DNA from: Paractinoplanes rishiriensis
Lineage (GTDB): Bacteria > Actinomycetota > Actinomycetes > Mycobacteriales > Micromonosporaceae
NCBI RefSeq assembly: GCF_016862375.1
Contig: NZ_BOMV01000005.1
Coordinates: 124,001 to 188,000 of the forward strand
DNA length: 64,000 nucleotides
Direction of reading: 5' to 3'
Below the pieces are notes generated by a model that saw only the letters and a list, made by a program, of their open reading frames with translations, made no database searches and had not been told where the DNA came from. The number at the start of each line of letters is the position of its first letter. Within the stretch, counting starts at the first letter, position 1. Shown one piece after another: positions 63,128 to 64,000 of this stretch. Position numbers and translations under genes: made by a program.

Positions 63128-63948
63128 TCGAGCGTGCCGGTCACCACCCAGATCGTCAGCACCGCGAGGAAGTCACCCCGGGCACCGGCAGATTCAACAT
63201 CGGAAAACCAAGCATCCCGTACGCCCGGAGCCGTCGTCCACGCGTCGGCCGGCACGTTCGGGTTGACCATCGGCAGCACCACGGCGGCCGAGGCCGGGTC
63301 GCCGAACAGGCAGGTCACCGGCGTCGCGGTGACCTGGGCGAGCCGCTGCGAGACGAGCCGGCGGCGCAGCGACCGGCCCATGTCGCGCTGCCGCGGGGTG
63401 AGCCGCCCGTGCATGTCCGCCACGATCGTCCGGGCGAGCCGGCCGGGCACGCCGTCGAACGCGAGCGACGTCCAGTCGGTGTCGACCAGGCAGAGCCGCC
63501 CGCCGGGCCGGGTCACCCGGATCAGCTCGGTGATCGCCGCGTCGGCGTCGTCGACGTGCTGGAGCACCCGCTCGCACCAGACCCCGTCGACGGTGTCGTC
63601 CGGCAGGTCGATCGCCGAGACGTCGCCGGTCAGGTAGCGCACGTTGCTGCCGTCGTGCCGCCGGAGAGCGGCCGCGGTCGTGGCGGCGGAATGGTCCAGC
63701 GCGAGCACCTCGCCGGTCGGCCCCACCGCGGCGGCCAGCCGCCGGGCCACGTCACCCGCACCCGCGCCGGCGTCCAGCAGCCGCTCACCCGGTTGCGGAC
63801 GCATCGCGGCCATCGCGGTCTCCCGCACCCGGCGGATCTCCGGATGACGGCCCATCGACTCGAGCGCCGCCACCAGCATGGCGGTCATCTCGCTCGGCTG
63901 GCTGTCGAGGTCGGCCCAGGGGGTGCGTTCGATCTGCGCGGGCTTCAT
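63124..63948 (-). CDS. Class I SAM-dependent methyltransferase
   Basis: About 274 residues. The SAM-binding core is RLLDAGAGAGDVARRLAAAV (motif I), EVLALDHSAATTAAALRRHD, VRYLTGDVSAIDLPDDTVDG and VWCERVLQHVDDADAAITEL, then VTRPGGRLCLVDTDW. This is the UbiE/Methyltransf_11-25 type, with a C-terminal lid region (RRRLVSQRLAQVTATPVTCL). ATG 63948 is preferred; an upstream frame-open start exists. Its 3' end overlaps the YqeB-like stop by four bases. The acceptor is unknown. Confidence 0.9.
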   Translation of the reverse strand: MKPAQIERTPWADLDSQPSEMTAMLVAALESMGRHPEIRRVRETAMAAMRPQPGERLLDAGAGAGDVARRLAAAVGPTGEVLALDHSAATTAAALRRHDGSNVRYLTGDVSAIDLPDDTVDGVWCERVLQHVDDADAAITELIRVTRPGGRLCLVDTDWTSLAFDGVPGRLARTIVADMHGRLTPRQRDMGRSLRRRLVSQRLAQVTATPVTCLFGDPASAAVVLPMVNPNVPADAWTTAPGVRDAWFSDVESAGARGDFLAVLTIWVVTGTLD

Positions 63949-64000
63949 GGGCCAAATATTTACCCGCCGAACCGTCCTCCCGCTGGCCGCGGTCACTCAT

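Overview
The window is very GC-rich (roughly 70%), gene-dense, and uses many GTG starts and 4-base stop/start overlaps. Gene content points to a filamentous, sporulating actinobacterium, most likely Micromonosporaceae and Actinoplanes-like: an SsgA/SsgB-type sporulation protein, a SARP/AfsR-type regulator, a streptogrisin protease, and two methyl-accepting chemotaxis proteins. Chemoreceptors are uncommon in actinobacteria but expected in genera with motile spores. The assignment is inferred from gene families only; no rRNA or marker gene is present.

Layout. 0-6.4 kb: two orphan chemoreceptors flanking a PAS hybrid histidine kinase. 6.65-8.1 kb: a small gene graveyard with broken short-chain dehydrogenase, aldo-keto reductase and tyrosine integrase genes, a tRNA 3'-half-like fragment and an intact tRNA-Val(CAC), probably the scar of a decayed integrated element. 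8.1-11.9 kb: a PGPGW membrane protein, the SsgA-like protein, AraC and Rrf2 regulators, a DUF4236 mini-protein and a possible TcmP-like protein. 11.9-16.5 kb: TPR/FN3 membrane protein, TPR-GGDEF cyclase, secreted clan GH-A glycosidase. 16.4-22.6 kb: two divergent overlapping operons, one with YegS lipid kinase, YihY/BrkB, double PAP2 phosphatase and an EEP-fold enzyme, the other with DUF1990, a UlaG-like metallo-hydrolase and DedA; this looks like a membrane-lipid locus. 23.1-28.1 kb: repeat-rich helical protein, beta-lactamase-fold serine hydrolase, amidase, hypothetical protein, GNAT. 28.2-34.8 kb: perfect palindrome, a 15-bp repeat array, streptogrisin, a flavin redox group with a receiver-less OmpR-type regulator, and a subtilase. 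34.8-38.1 kb: NarL-type two-component pair and membrane proteins. 38.2-45.0 kb: MocA-like nucleotidyltransferase, TAP-like hydrolase, KDG kinase/KDPG aldolase pair, membrane-anchored protein and an AfsR-like regulator. 45.6-50.8 kb: methyltransferase, MDR oxidoreductase, HIT, VOC and a large secreted PGRP amidase. 50.9-53.5 kb: GGDEF-EAL protein and a 49-residue membrane peptide. 53.8-60.5 kb: GH13 alpha-glucosidase divergent from a four-gene glycan operon (two GT4, an alpha/alpha-barrel protein, GH130). 60.5-64.0 kb: second NarL-type pair, a YqeB-like protein and a methyltransferase.

Themes are signalling (two chemoreceptors, three kinases, two c-di-GMP proteins, several one-component regulators), secreted hydrolases, and envelope lipid or glycan handling. 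The most interesting parts are the GT4-GT4-barrel-GH130 operon, the divergent lipid operons, the decay zone beside tRNA-Val, and several start codons that sit 6-7 bases after a -10-like hexamer, which suggests leaderless transcripts. I saw no CRISPR array, intact insertion sequence, defence island or large antibiotic cluster.
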